Source of the DNA: Thalassospira sp. MCCC 1A01428
GTDB taxonomy: Bacteria; Pseudomonadota; Alphaproteobacteria; Rhodospirillales; Thalassospiraceae
Direction: 5' to 3'
DNA: 64,000 nucleotides
Assembly: GCF_002115825.1 (NCBI RefSeq)
Contig: NZ_JFJZ01000005.1
Span: 166,631-230,630 of the forward strand
Below are positions 21,220-30,057 of this stretch, one piece after another; positions within the stretch are counted from its first letter, which is position 1, and each line of letters begins with the position of its first letter. Made by a program: the position numbers and the translations under genes. The notes below the pieces were generated by a model. The model had not been told where the DNA came from. It did not search any database and saw nothing but the letters and a program-made list of their open reading frames with translations.

Positions 21220-22965
21220 ATGCATCACGCGCCTGCTTCTGCGAATAAAAACTCGGGCTGGACTTTATTTCTACCCAAACTGGTCACGGTTTTTCGCGAA
21301 GGCTATGGACTGGCAAATTTACGCCAGGATGCAATTTCGGGCCTGACCGTTGCCGTCGTTGCCCTGCCTTTGTCCATGGCGCTGGCCATTGCCAGTGGGG
21401 CGAGCCCGGATAAAGGCCTGATCACGGCTATTATTGCCGGTTTTTTCATTTCAGCATTTGGCGGCAGCCGCTTTCAAATTGGCGGGCCAACAGGTGCCTT
21501 TGTGGTGGTGGTGTTTAATGTCATTGCCCAATACGGTTATGACGGCTTGATCATTGCCACCCTGATGGCAGGCGTCATGCTGATTATTGCCGGGTTGGCG
21601 CGGTTTGGCACCTGGATCAAATATATCCCCGAACCGGTGGTCACCGGGTTTACTTCGGGTATTGCCGTTATCATTTTTACCAGCCAGATCAAGGATCTGT
21701 TCGGGCTGAAAATGGCTGAAATGCCTGCCGAGTTCATTGCCAAAATCGAAGCCATGTGGCAGGCACGCGACACCCTGGACCCGGTTAATCTGGCGATTGC
21801 CGTTGGCGCACTGGCCATAATCATCCTTGCCCGGCGAACTGCCCCCAAACTGCCCAGCTTTTTAATCGCGGTAAGCATTGCCTCGCTTATCGTTGCTGTG
21901 GGTAACCTGCCGGTTGACACCATTGGTTCGCGTTTTGGCGGCATTTCAGCCGAAATCGGCCTGCCTCACCTGCCCACCGTCACCACGGCACGCATCATGG
22001 AGCTAATGCCCAGCGCCTTCACCATTGCCTTTCTCGCCGGAATCGAAAGCCTGCTTTCGGCCATGGTCGCCGATGGCATGACCGGGCGGCGTCATCGGTC
22101 AAACTGCGAACTGGTGGCACAGGGTTTGGCAAATCTGGCATCAGGTGTGTTTGGCGGCCTACCTGCGACCGGGGCCATTGCACGTACGGCAACCAATATT
22201 CGCTCAGGGGCGAAATCGCCTGTTTCGGGTATGCTGCATGCCGTGTTTTTGCTGATCTTCATGCTGTTACTGGCCCCTTTGGCCAATTACATTCCGCTAG
22301 CTGCCCTTGCTGCTGTTTTAATGGTTGTCGCCTGGAATATGAGCGAGATTGACCGCTTCGCCCGCCTGCTGCGTGGTCCAATAGGCGACCGGCTGGTGTT
22401 GATTGTTACCTTTGGCTTAACCGTGATGGTCGACTTAACCGTTGCCATTCAGGCCGGTGTGGTGCTGGCAGCCATCCTGTTCATGCATCGCATGTCTGAA
22501 AGCGTGATCATTTCACAAACTTCGGCCGGCAATGCCATCGGCGATGACGGTTCCCGTGCGGGATCATCAGGTGTGCTCATTCGCCAGGACCAGCCCGACA
22601 CATCGTCGGACCGTCCAATTTCCCGCGATGGCATCCCCGATAATCTGGAAATTTACCGTCTGTCCGGCCCATTATTTTTTGGTGTCGCCAACCGTTTAAC
22701 CGACGTGATCGACAGTGTGGCAGGTTACCCGCGTGACTTTATTCTATGCATGGATGATGTACCCATGATCGATGCCAGCGGCGCATCCCGCATCGAACAT
22801 TTCATTTCAACCTGCAACCGGCACGGCACAAGGCTGTTTCTGGTTGGGCTTCGCCAGCAACCGCAAAAGGTGCTGGCAGGCATGGGCATTCTGGAACGCT
22901 CAGGTCTTTATGTTGAAACCGACATCACCGCCGCACTCCATAAAATAACGCCATCTGCCGCCTAA
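21220..22965 (+). CDS. SulP family inorganic anion transporter with STAS domain
   Basis: A 581-residue SLC26/SulP carrier for sulfate, bicarbonate or another anion. Residues about 20-430 hold the transmembrane core, with the QIGGPTGAFVVVVF segment near 86-99 and GLPATGAIARTATNIRSGA near 312-330. Residues about 470-575 form a cytoplasmic STAS domain (LEIYRLSGPLFFGVANRL, MDDVPMIDASGASRIEHF). Between core and STAS is a Ser/Asp-rich linker. It could feed sulfate to the cys genes about 5 kb away, but substrate is not determined by sequence. It has its own promoter and terminator. Confidence 0.92.
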   Translation: MHHAPASANKNSGWTLFLPKLVTVFREGYGLANLRQDAISGLTVAVVALPLSMALAIASGASPDKGLITAIIAGFFISAFGGSRFQIGGPTGAFVVVVFNVIAQYGYDGLIIATLMAGVMLIIAGLARFGTWIKYIPEPVVTGFTSGIAVIIFTSQIKDLFGLKMAEMPAEFIAKIEAMWQARDTLDPVNLAIAVGALAIIILARRTAPKLPSFLIAVSIASLIVAVGNLPVDTIGSRFGGISAEIGLPHLPTVTTARIMELMPSAFTIAFLAGIESLLSAMVADGMTGRRHRSNCELVAQGLANLASGVFGGLPATGAIARTATNIRSGAKSPVSGMLHAVFLLIFMLLLAPLANYIPLAALAAVLMVVAWNMSEIDRFARLLRGPIGDRLVLIVTFGLTVMVDLTVAIQAGVVLAAILFMHRMSESVIISQTSAGNAIGDDGSRAGSSGVLIRQDQPDTSSDRPISRDGIPDNLEIYRLSGPLFFGVANRLTDVIDSVAGYPRDFILCMDDVPMIDASGASRIEHFISTCNRHGTRLFLVGLRQQPQKVLAGMGILERSGLYVETDITAALHKITPSAA

Positions 22966-22970
22966 ACCAT

Positions 22971-23008
22971 AAAGCCCCGAACATGAAAACATGTTTCGGG
23001 GCTTTTGC
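22971..23008 (+). terminator. Intrinsic terminator of the SulP gene
   Basis: Stem aaagccccgaacatg/catgtttcggggcttt (one bulged T) with a tetraloop and a T-run at its end. Confidence 0.85.
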
Positions 23009-23316
23009 GATATACCGCGCGGACAGACCATCGCATCATTTTGTGCTCACAGCATCACATCCCGTCCCGCTGTTTCCATCGCCCCATCCACATCTGTATC
23101 GCAAAGACAGATTTCATAGGCAGCAATAAAACTTTGCTATAGCGTATGTTTTTTGGAAACCAATTCCGAATTACGGCGTTTCTATTAACGTATTGCTTTG
23201 CCCGACCGTGGTCGCAAGAACCCTGCATACATTCCTGACTGACCAGACAGACAGGAATAAGTGCAAGATGGCGGGAATTTCATACACCCAACAATCGACA
23301 AATCAGGGAAATATTT
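23009..23316. other. Upstream region of the polyamine-type ABC operon
   Basis: A 308-bp leader without a supported gene. It is A+T-rich around 23130-23180 and probably carries the operon promoter; I cannot define the boxes with confidence. Confidence 0.45.
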
Positions 23317-24408
23317 ATGTCAGAAGTGGTGATTTCGGCCCGCTCGGTCAGCAAGCGATTTGGCAGTGGCACGCACGCCGTCCACGCACTTGACGATGTT
23401 TCAGTTGATATCTTTCAAAACGAATTTTTCACCATGCTCGGCCCTTCGGGCTGCGGCAAAACCACATTGCTGCGCCTGATTGGCGGGTTTGAACAGGCAA
23501 CGGCCGGTGAAATTGCCCTGGAAGGCCAGGTTTTAAACGATTTGCCACCGTTCAAACGGCCGATTAACACCGTTTTTCAATCCTATGCCCTGTTTCCGCA
23601 TTTAACCGTGCGCCAAAACATTACCTTTGGCCTGGAAATGCAAAATATCTCGCGCCCGGATGCCGCCAAACGGGCCGATGAAATGCTGGAACTGGTGCGC
23701 CTGTCACAATTTGGCGATCGACAACCCAGCCAGCTTTCCGGGGGGCAGCAACAACGCATCGCCTTGGCCCGCGCATTGGCCCCCGCGCCCAAGGTATTAT
23801 TGCTGGACGAACCGTTATCCGCCCTTGATTTGAAATTGCGCAAGGAAATGCAGATCGAACTTAAACGTCTGCAAACCGAAACCGGCATTACCTTTGTTTT
23901 TGTCACCCATGACCAGGAAGAAGCCCTGGCGATGTCGGACCGGATCGCGGTGATGAAAGCGGGCAAAATCCTGCAAATTGGTACTCCACGCGACATTTAC
24001 GAAACCCCGACCCATCGCTTTGTTGCCGACTTCATTGGCGATAGCAACTTTTTGCAAGGCGACATCAAACAAAATGGTAGCCATGCTGTGCTGACCCTGC
24101 CCGGTGGGCAAAATGTCAGCCTTGCCAACGTAGACACCGGTACCCGGCTTTCGCAAACGGCCACCATCGGCATTCGGCCCGAACGCCTGATGCTTCATCC
24201 CGCCGGCACCAGCGACAGCGCCTTGCGCGGCAAAATTGCCGATGTGGTTTATTTTGGCACCGACACCACCTATCACATCGCCATTGACGACCAGACAGCC
24301 CTGCTCGCCCGGGTGCAAAACCGCGACGGCAGCACAATGGCCTATGCCAAAGGTAACGATGTTGACATCAGCCTGCCTGCGGGTGCCATTCGTGTGCTGG
24401 TGGATTAA
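23317..24408 (+). CDS. potA: Spermidine/putrescine-type ABC transporter ATP-binding protein
   Basis: The ATPase (363 aa) of an importer. Walker [10 protein letters not shown] at about residues 43-51, Q-loop [10 protein letters not shown], signature [15 protein letters not shown] near 142-156, Walker [13 protein letters not shown] near 161-172, and the switch histidine in VTHDQEEA. The C-terminal part (about 240-363) is a TOBE domain ([12 protein letters not shown]). It leads a four-gene transporter set; the next gene starts three bases after its stop. Polyamines are the likely ligand class, from the partner proteins; the exact ligand is not shown. Confidence 0.93.
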   Translation: MSEVVISARSVSKRFGSGTHAVHALDDVSVDIFQNEFFTMLGPSGCGKTTLLRLIGGFEQATAGEIALEGQVLNDLPPFKRPINTVFQSYALFPHLTVRQNITFGLEMQNISRPDAAKRADEMLELVRLSQFGDRQPSQLSGGQQQRIALARALAPAPKVLLLDEPLSALDLKLRKEMQIELKRLQTETGITFVFVTHDQEEALAMSDRIAVMKAGKILQIGTPRDIYETPTHRFVADFIGDSNFLQGDIKQNGSHAVLTLPGGQNVSLANVDTGTRLSQTATIGIRPERLMLHPAGTSDSALRGKIADVVYFGTDTTYHIAIDDQTALLARVQNRDGSTMAYAKGNDVDISLPAGAIRVLVD

Positions 24409-24411
24409 GCA

Positions 24412-25302
24412 ATGGAAATATTCACACGTCACAAACGCTTTTGGCTGGTTGCCCCTGCCGTAATTTATATCGGCTTTTTCATGGGGTTGCCGCTGGTGCA
24501 AATGGCCTATGTCTCAATCCTTGAACGCGGGGCCAATGGCGGGGTTAATTGGGGAAGTTTCTCGTTTGATTCCTATATTTCGTTCATTTTTGAACGCGAT
24601 CTGATGGACAATCTGATGGTCAATACCGACTATCTGCAAATTTTCCTCCGATCCTTTGGTTTATCCGCCCTTACCACGGTGCTGGCCCTGATTTTGGGCT
24701 TTCCAACCGCCTTCTACATTGCCATGCAGCCGCAAAAACGGCGCAACATGTTTATCTTTCTGGTCACCATCCCGTTCTGGACCAACATTTTGGTCCGCAA
24801 CTATGCCTGGATGCTGCTTTTGCGCAATGGCGGGTTGATTGACCATTTTCTTGCATCTGTTGGTATTCAAACCGGCGGGCTTGATATTCTCTATACGCCC
24901 TATGCCGTCTCTATCGGGCTGACCTACACCTATTTGCCTTTCATGGTGCTGCCAATTTATGCCAGCCTGGAAAAGCTTGACCACCGCCTGATCGAGGCAG
25001 CCTTTGATCTGGGTGCAAACAAGCGTAAAGCGATGACGCGCATCATTTTACCGCTCGCCACCCCTGGTATTGTCGCAGGGGCCATTCTTGTTTTCATTCC
25101 CTGCCTTGGGGCCTATGTCACGCCCGAACTATTGGGCGGCGGTAAATTCATGATGATTTCCAATCTGATCGGCAGCCAGTTTGGGGCGGCGCGCAATTGG
25201 CCGTTTGGCTCGGCACTTGGTTTTGTTCTTCTCGCCATGGTGCTACTCGCCATGCTGGTTTATTCGCTAAAATTCAAAAAACTGCCCGAGGACGCATCAT
25301 GA
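24412..25302 (+). CDS. potB: Polyamine-type ABC transporter permease (PotB/PotH family)
   Basis: An inner-membrane permease of 296 aa with six predicted helices and the EAA loop contacting the ATPase (IEAAFDLGANKRKAMTRIIL, about residues 198-217). Typical PotB features are FWTNILVRNYAW near 122 and GAYVTPELLGGGKFMMISNL near 236. The start lies in the gap after potA, and its TGA overlaps the next ATG (ATGA), so the two permeases are made in a coupled fashion. Confidence 0.93.
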   Translation: MEIFTRHKRFWLVAPAVIYIGFFMGLPLVQMAYVSILERGANGGVNWGSFSFDSYISFIFERDLMDNLMVNTDYLQIFLRSFGLSALTTVLALILGFPTAFYIAMQPQKRRNMFIFLVTIPFWTNILVRNYAWMLLLRNGGLIDHFLASVGIQTGGLDILYTPYAVSIGLTYTYLPFMVLPIYASLEKLDHRLIEAAFDLGANKRKAMTRIILPLATPGIVAGAILVFIPCLGAYVTPELLGGGKFMMISNLIGSQFGAARNWPFGSALGFVLLAMVLLAMLVYSLKFKKLPEDAS

Positions 25303-26093
25303 AAATAGATCGCGCCAATCCGCTCTGGCGGTTTCACGGAATTACACCGATGGCGATTTTCTTTTTCGCCTATCTGTATTTGCCCATCATTGTTTTGCTG
25401 GTTCTGTCCTTTAACGAAAACCGCCTTGCTACCATCTGGACCGGTTTTTCCACCAAATGGTACAGCGTCGTTCTGGGCAATGACGACATGCTACGCTCAG
25501 CCAAAAACTCACTGATTATTGCATTATCGTCCACCATTATTGCCACCATTGCCGCCACTCTTGCCGCGATGGGCATGGCACGGGGCCGGTTTCGTGGTGA
25601 AGGTGGCGTGGCGGCAATGCTAACCCTGCCATTGCTGGTGCCCGAAATTGTCACCGCCATTGCGACCTTGCTGTTTTTTATCGTCATTGGCGTCAAACTG
25701 GGGCTGCTCAGCATTATCATCGCCCACACAGTTTTTTGCATCCCGTTTGCCTATCTGCCCATTCGTGCACGGCTGGACGGCATGGACCCGGCATTAATCG
25801 AGGCCGCCAACGACCTTTATGCCAATGAATGGCAGGCCTTCAAACGCATCACATTTCCGTTGCTATGGCCGGGAATATTATCTGGCGCGATGTTGTCTTT
25901 CATCATTTCGCTAGATGATTTTGTGATTTCGTATTTTGTTGGCGGGGCTGGATCCACCACCTTGCCAATTTACATTTTCGGCATGATCCGCATTGGCATC
26001 ACGCCCGAGGTCAACGCCATTTCAGCACTAATGCTGATCATCTCCATCGTCTTTGTCAGCATTTCGTTTTTGATCGACCGGGTGCGCTATTAA
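25299..26093 (+). CDS. potC: Polyamine-type ABC transporter permease (PotC/PotI family)
   Basis: The second permease, 264 aa. I start it at ATG 25299 (MKIDRANPLWRFHG), overlapping the previous stop by four bases; a longer frame to 25197 only reads back through potB. It has six helices, the EAA loop IEAANDLYANEWQAFKRITF near residues 167-186, and the PotC-like segment SLDDFVISYFVGG near 205-217. It forms the heterodimeric channel with the preceding permease. Confidence 0.93.
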   Translation: MKIDRANPLWRFHGITPMAIFFFAYLYLPIIVLLVLSFNENRLATIWTGFSTKWYSVVLGNDDMLRSAKNSLIIALSSTIIATIAATLAAMGMARGRFRGEGGVAAMLTLPLLVPEIVTAIATLLFFIVIGVKLGLLSIIIAHTVFCIPFAYLPIRARLDGMDPALIEAANDLYANEWQAFKRITFPLLWPGILSGAMLSFIISLDDFVISYFVGGAGSTTLPIYIFGMIRIGITPEVNAISALMLIISIVFVSISFLIDRVRY

Positions 26094-26193
26094 CGATCTG
26101 CCCCGGCAATTTACCCGAATTAAATCGCGTGTGGTTGGGGGACGGGCCGCATGCCAGAACATAAATCATACCGTCCAATCAGGGAGTTTTAAG

Positions 26194-27240
26194 ATGAAAC
26201 TACGTTCTATCCTTTTAGGGGCATCCGCCTTTGCCATGCTTGGCATGGGCGCCACCGCGGCCAAAGCCGACGGCGAACTGTTTTTCTATAACTGGTCAAA
26301 CTATTTCCCGCCCGAACTGTTTGAAAAGTTTGAAAAGGAAACCGGCATCAAGGTGACGCTGGATGTGTACGATTCCAATGAAACCATGCTGGCAAAACTC
26401 CAGGCCGGGGCATCGGGCTATGATATTGTCGTGGCGTCGGACTATATGGTCGATGTCATGATCAAGGAAAAGCTGGCAACCGAATTTGATGCCAAAAGCC
26501 TTGAAAACTTCAAGAATGTCGCCAAACCGCACGACACCATGAAATACGACCCGGAACGGAAATATTCCGTTACCTATTTGTGGGGCACTACCGGTTTTAC
26601 CTATGATTCAGACGTGGCCAAAGAAAAGCTTGATGACAGCTGGAAAGAGTTTTTTGAACCGCGCGAGGAATTTCAGGGTAAAATCGGCGCGCTGAATGAC
26701 GAAGTCGAAATGTATGCCGCTGCGTCCTATTATGCCGGGGTGGATAAATGCACCGAAGACCCGGCCGAAGCGCAAAAGATCCTTGATGTTTTGCAAAAAC
26801 AGAAACCCTATATCGCGGTTTACAGTTCAGAAGGCACGATTGACCGCATGGCGGCCAAGGAAGTTTCGATGCACATGCAATGGAACGGCGCTTCGCACCG
26901 CACCAGGGAAAGTCTACCCAGTGCTGTTTTTGTTTACCCCAAAGAAGGGCTTACCTTCTGGTCGGATCATTTTGTTATTCCGTCCGGTGCGCCCGACCTT
27001 GAGAATGCCAAAACTTTTATTAACTGGATGATGCAGCCCGAAAATGCTGCCGCCGCCTCGAACTATGCCGGCTATATGAACGGCATCAAGGGGTCGGATG
27101 CGTTTCTTGACGATGCGCTAAAAGCCGACCCGGCCGTGAACATGCCCGAGGAATATGCCGACCGGCTGGTTCCGGGCAAAAACTGTTCGCCCAAGGCGCG
27201 TGATTTGCGCAACCGCGTCTGGACCAAGTTGAAAACCTGA
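26194..27240 (+). CDS. potD: Polyamine-type periplasmic substrate-binding protein
   Basis: A 348-residue PotD/PotF-like binding protein. Start ATG 26194 follows aggga/ggag and opens a Sec signal peptide (MKLRSILLGASAFAMLGMG, cleavage probably after AKA near residue 27). The mature N-terminus ELFFYNWSNYFPPELFEKFE and VTYLWGTTGFTYD near 127-139 are typical of this family. It captures the ligand in the periplasm for the permeases upstream. About 100 bp separates it from potC, so it may also have its own expression control. Confidence 0.93.
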   Translation: MKLRSILLGASAFAMLGMGATAAKADGELFFYNWSNYFPPELFEKFEKETGIKVTLDVYDSNETMLAKLQAGASGYDIVVASDYMVDVMIKEKLATEFDAKSLENFKNVAKPHDTMKYDPERKYSVTYLWGTTGFTYDSDVAKEKLDDSWKEFFEPREEFQGKIGALNDEVEMYAAASYYAGVDKCTEDPAEAQKILDVLQKQKPYIAVYSSEGTIDRMAAKEVSMHMQWNGASHRTRESLPSAVFVYPKEGLTFWSDHFVIPSGAPDLENAKTFINWMMQPENAAAASNYAGYMNGIKGSDAFLDDALKADPAVNMPEEYADRLVPGKNCSPKARDLRNRVWTKLKT

Positions 27241-27280
27241 CCCGTTGCCGTCGCCGCCCCTGCGGCACCAGATCCAAACC

Positions 27281-27310
27281 GGCAGCCGGAACATATCTGT
27301 TCCGGCTGCC
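27281..27310 (+). other. Strong hairpin between binding-protein and nitrilase genes
   Basis: A perfect 13-bp stem (ggcagccggaaca/tgttccggctgcc) with a 4-nt loop, but no T-run on either side. It may stabilise the upstream mRNA or attenuate transcription into the nitrilase gene rather than act as a standard terminator. Confidence 0.6.
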
Positions 27311-27344
27311 ATCTGTGCCCCGCCTTCAAATAGCGGACGTCCCC

Positions 27345-28265
27345 ATGCCCCATGATTTGACCGACACTTTAAACATCGCCCTGTGGGCCACCAATCTGGG
27401 TGTGCCCCTGACCGGGATTGACGACTGGATCAGCCATATTGACCGCAAAATGAAACAGGCCCGTGCCGATGGTGCCGATATTTTTATGCTGCCGGAATAT
27501 GCCAGCGAACAATGGATGGCCTTTAAACCCGATGGTCTGCGCCCGGAAGATGAAATTGCCTGGATGGCTGATCAGGCCCCGACCGCGCAAGATGCCGCCA
27601 CCAACCTTGCCACCCGTCACGATATGATGCTGGTTGCCGGTAGCATGCCCTGGCACATTGGCGATGACCCGCGGCGCGGGCAAACCAACCGCGCCCTGGC
27701 CTTTTTGCCCAATGGCAAAATCATCGCGCAGGATAAACTAAGCCTGACGCCGGGCGAACAGGAACCCGACACCTGGAACCTGACGCCGGGCAAAAAACTG
27801 TCGATCATTAAATGGCGCGGCTTGCGCATTGCCATTCTTATTTGCCTTGATATTGAAATGCCCGCGCTTTCCTGCCTGCTGGCCAAACAAAATGTCGACC
27901 TTGTTCTGGTCCCGTCCATGACCGGCAAGGCCTCAGGGTATCATCGGGTGTTTAGCTGTGCCAAGGCCCGTGCAGTGGAACTAATGTGTGTTGTGGCGGC
28001 GTGCGGCACCACTGGCACGGCAGTGAACACCACGCAAAACCCCACCAATTACAGTGGCTGTGCTGTTTACATCCCGTGCGAACCCGATTTGGGCCATACC
28101 GGCATTTTCGCCATCACCACGCCGGATGGCGGCGACGGTGCCGATGGCCCGGTTTTGCTGGCCCATAATGTGCCGGTTGGCAAAATTCGCCAGTTGCGCG
28201 CAGGTGATGCCGAGGTATGGCCCGGCAACTGGTCCGCCAGGCAGGTGGAAATAACAGAAGCCTAA
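27345..28265 (+). CDS. Nitrilase-superfamily carbon-nitrogen hydrolase
   Basis: A 306-residue C-N hydrolase. The Glu-Lys-Cys catalytic set is visible: glutamate in FMLPEYAS near residue 50, lysine in AQDKLSLTPGE near 133, and cysteine in LICLDIEMP near 169. I start at ATG 27345 (MPHDLTDTLN); a GTG ten codons earlier has no better ribosome site. The position directly after a polyamine-type transporter suggests an amide, such as a carbamoyl or gamma-glutamyl polyamine, as substrate; that is inference. Confidence 0.85.
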   Translation: MPHDLTDTLNIALWATNLGVPLTGIDDWISHIDRKMKQARADGADIFMLPEYASEQWMAFKPDGLRPEDEIAWMADQAPTAQDAATNLATRHDMMLVAGSMPWHIGDDPRRGQTNRALAFLPNGKIIAQDKLSLTPGEQEPDTWNLTPGKKLSIIKWRGLRIAILICLDIEMPALSCLLAKQNVDLVLVPSMTGKASGYHRVFSCAKARAVELMCVVAACGTTGTAVNTTQNPTNYSGCAVYIPCEPDLGHTGIFAITTPDGGDGADGPVLLAHNVPVGKIRQLRAGDAEVWPGNWSARQVEITEA

Positions 28266-28301
28266 CCACGTACCGTTGAAATGGTCCCACCGTTATTTTG
28301 G

Positions 28302-28332
28302 AACTGGCCCTTCGCATGGGGCCAGTTTTGTC
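28302..28332 (+). terminator. Intrinsic terminator of the transporter-nitrilase unit
   Basis: Stem aactggccc/gggccagtt with a 7-nt loop, followed by tttg. Confidence 0.7.
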
Positions 28333-28372
28333 GCAAATTGTGGTCCATTATTTTATCAACAGGATCCACGCC

Positions 28373-29095
28373 ATGACGACACCACCGCATAATAAATTTG
28401 ACCAACCCATTGGCGTTACCGTTGAAAACTGGCAGGCCTGCGCCCTGCCCCCGGCAACCGCAATGACCGGGCAGCATTGCCAGGTGGAACCGATCGATCC
28501 ACAAAAACACGCTGCCGACCTGTTTTCAGGTAACCGCGTTGCTGCCGATGGCGAACGGTTCACTTATTTGGGAACCGAAGCGTTTGACGATGTTGAAAGC
28601 TATCTCAAATGGCTGGAAACCATGCGCGGACCAGACCCGATGTTGCATGCCATTATCGACCTTGCATCGGGCAAGGCCGTGGGTGTTGCTGCTTTCATGC
28701 GGATCGACACCGCGCACGGCCTCATTGAAGTCGGCAATATCAACTATACCCCGGCACTGTCGCAAACCATTGCCGGCACCGAGGCCATGTATCTGATGAT
28801 GAAACGGGCCTTTGACGAGCTGGGATATCGCCGCTACGAATGGAAATGCGACGATAAGAACCTGCCATCGCGTGCCGCGGCGGCCCGTTATGGCTTTGTT
28901 TACGAAGGCACCTTTCGCCAGCACATGGTTTATAAAGGCCGCAACCGCGATACAGCATGGTTTTCCATCACCGATCAGGAATGGCCAATTGTACGCGCCG
29001 CGTTCGAAGCCTGGCTTGACCCGCAAAATTTTGATGCCAACGGCAAACAAATTAACAGCCTGCAAAAATTGCGGCAATCTCTTGCCAATCATTAA
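28373..29095 (+). CDS. GNAT family N-acetyltransferase (RimJ/RimL-like)
   Basis: A 240-residue acetyltransferase of the RimJ/RimL type. The core is visible as FTYLGTEAFDDVESYLKWLE near residues 62-81, SGKAVGVAAFMRID near 98-111, the acetyl-CoA-loop region TEAMYLMMKRAFDELGYRR near 136-154 and AARYGFVYEGTFRQHM near 167-182. Start ATG 28373 follows agga; the longer frame runs back through the preceding terminator. Substrate (an amino group on a protein or small molecule) is not shown. Monocistronic with its own terminator. Confidence 0.88.
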   Translation: MTTPPHNKFDQPIGVTVENWQACALPPATAMTGQHCQVEPIDPQKHAADLFSGNRVAADGERFTYLGTEAFDDVESYLKWLETMRGPDPMLHAIIDLASGKAVGVAAFMRIDTAHGLIEVGNINYTPALSQTIAGTEAMYLMMKRAFDELGYRRYEWKCDDKNLPSRAAAARYGFVYEGTFRQHMVYKGRNRDTAWFSITDQEWPIVRAAFEAWLDPQNFDANGKQINSLQKLRQSLANH

Positions 29096-29119
29096 ATCTG
29101 GCCCATGCCGCGCCACCGT

Positions 29120-29150
29120 AAACGCCGCCTTCATCCGGGCGGCGTTTTTT
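29120..29150 (+). terminator. Intrinsic terminator after the GNAT gene
   Basis: Perfect 10-bp stem aaacgccgcc/ggcggcgttt with an 8-nt loop, running into tttttt. Confidence 0.9.
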
Positions 29151-29243
29151 ATGACAGGCATTGTGACGTTCTGGTGATTATGCAACGAATTAAAGGCAGG
29201 GTATAAGGGCGGCTAATAATCGTTTTACAAACCGGAGTACCCG

Positions 29244-29879
29244 ATGTTTGATGCCCGACTGCGCCCCCTGATCGACCCGCCGTTAAATGCGCTGGCCCGC
29301 CGCCTGTCGGGCAGTGGCATTACCCCCAACATGGTCACGGCACTTGGGTTTCTGATCGGCTTGATGGCAGCCTTTGCACTGGTCATTGAACAATATTATG
29401 CCGCCGCAACCCTGATCATCCTTAGCCGCCTTGCCGATGGCATGGACGGGGCCATTGCCCGCCATGCCGCCCCGCGCAGCCGCCACCCCAATGCAAAAAC
29501 CCAGGAAAGCGACCTTGGCGGTTATTACGATATTGTTGCCGACTTTCTGTTTTATTCGGGCATGGTGCTGGCCTTTGCCGTCGGCCGCCCCGAACATGCA
29601 TTAATGGCAGCGTTCCTGATTTTCTGTTTTGTCGGCACCGGCAGCAGTTTTTTGGCCTATGCCATTGTTGCGGCCAAACGCGGCGATAACCACGACAAAC
29701 AGGGTAAAAAAAGCTTCTATTACCTGACTGGTATTACCGAAGGCAGCGAGACGATTGGTGTTCTGCTGGCATTTTGCATTTTCCCCGCCTATTTCGCCCC
29801 GATTGCTGCAGTTTTTGGCGCACTATGCCTGATCACTACCTTTGGTCGCGTATTACAAGCCACACGGGATTTCGGCTAA
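29244..29879 (+). CDS. CDP-alcohol phosphatidyltransferase family protein
   Basis: A 211-residue membrane enzyme that swaps CMP of a CDP-alcohol for another alcohol, as in phospholipid synthesis. The family motif D-G-x2-A-R-x-n-G-x3-D-x3-D is complete: DGAIARH near residue 72, then DLGGYYDIVADF near 91-102. About five to six hydrophobic segments follow the catalytic loop. A ggag site precedes the ATG. The specific alcohol is unknown, and there is no lipid gene next to it. Confidence 0.88.
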   Translation: MFDARLRPLIDPPLNALARRLSGSGITPNMVTALGFLIGLMAAFALVIEQYYAAATLIILSRLADGMDGAIARHAAPRSRHPNAKTQESDLGGYYDIVADFLFYSGMVLAFAVGRPEHALMAAFLIFCFVGTGSSFLAYAIVAAKRGDNHDKQGKKSFYYLTGITEGSETIGVLLAFCIFPAYFAPIAAVFGALCLITTFGRVLQATRDFG

Positions 29880-29949
29880 AAGCACAACAGGAACCCAAAA
29901 CGCCAAAATTTTAAATTTATTCCTCTGCTTGAAATCTGATTGCCCAACC

Positions 29950-29979
29950 TTGACGTAATCATCACGAGACACCTAATAC
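29950..29979 (+). promoter_or_regulatory. Possible promoter of the signalling operon
   Basis: TTGACG (29950-29955), 18-bp spacer, TAATAC (29974-29979), about 80 bp before the first start codon. A second A+T-rich box tataat at 29987 lacks a well spaced partner. Confidence 0.4.
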
Positions 29980-30057
29980 ATTTGTATATAATTAGCGTTT
30001 TATGATGAAAAAAACTACCCGTTTGGTTAATGGGATAAAGCAGAAGGGTTTCCGTCC

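Noticed and set aside
23815..24501. 228-codon minus-strand frame within potA
   Set aside because: Shadow of a gene with intact Walker and signature motifs.
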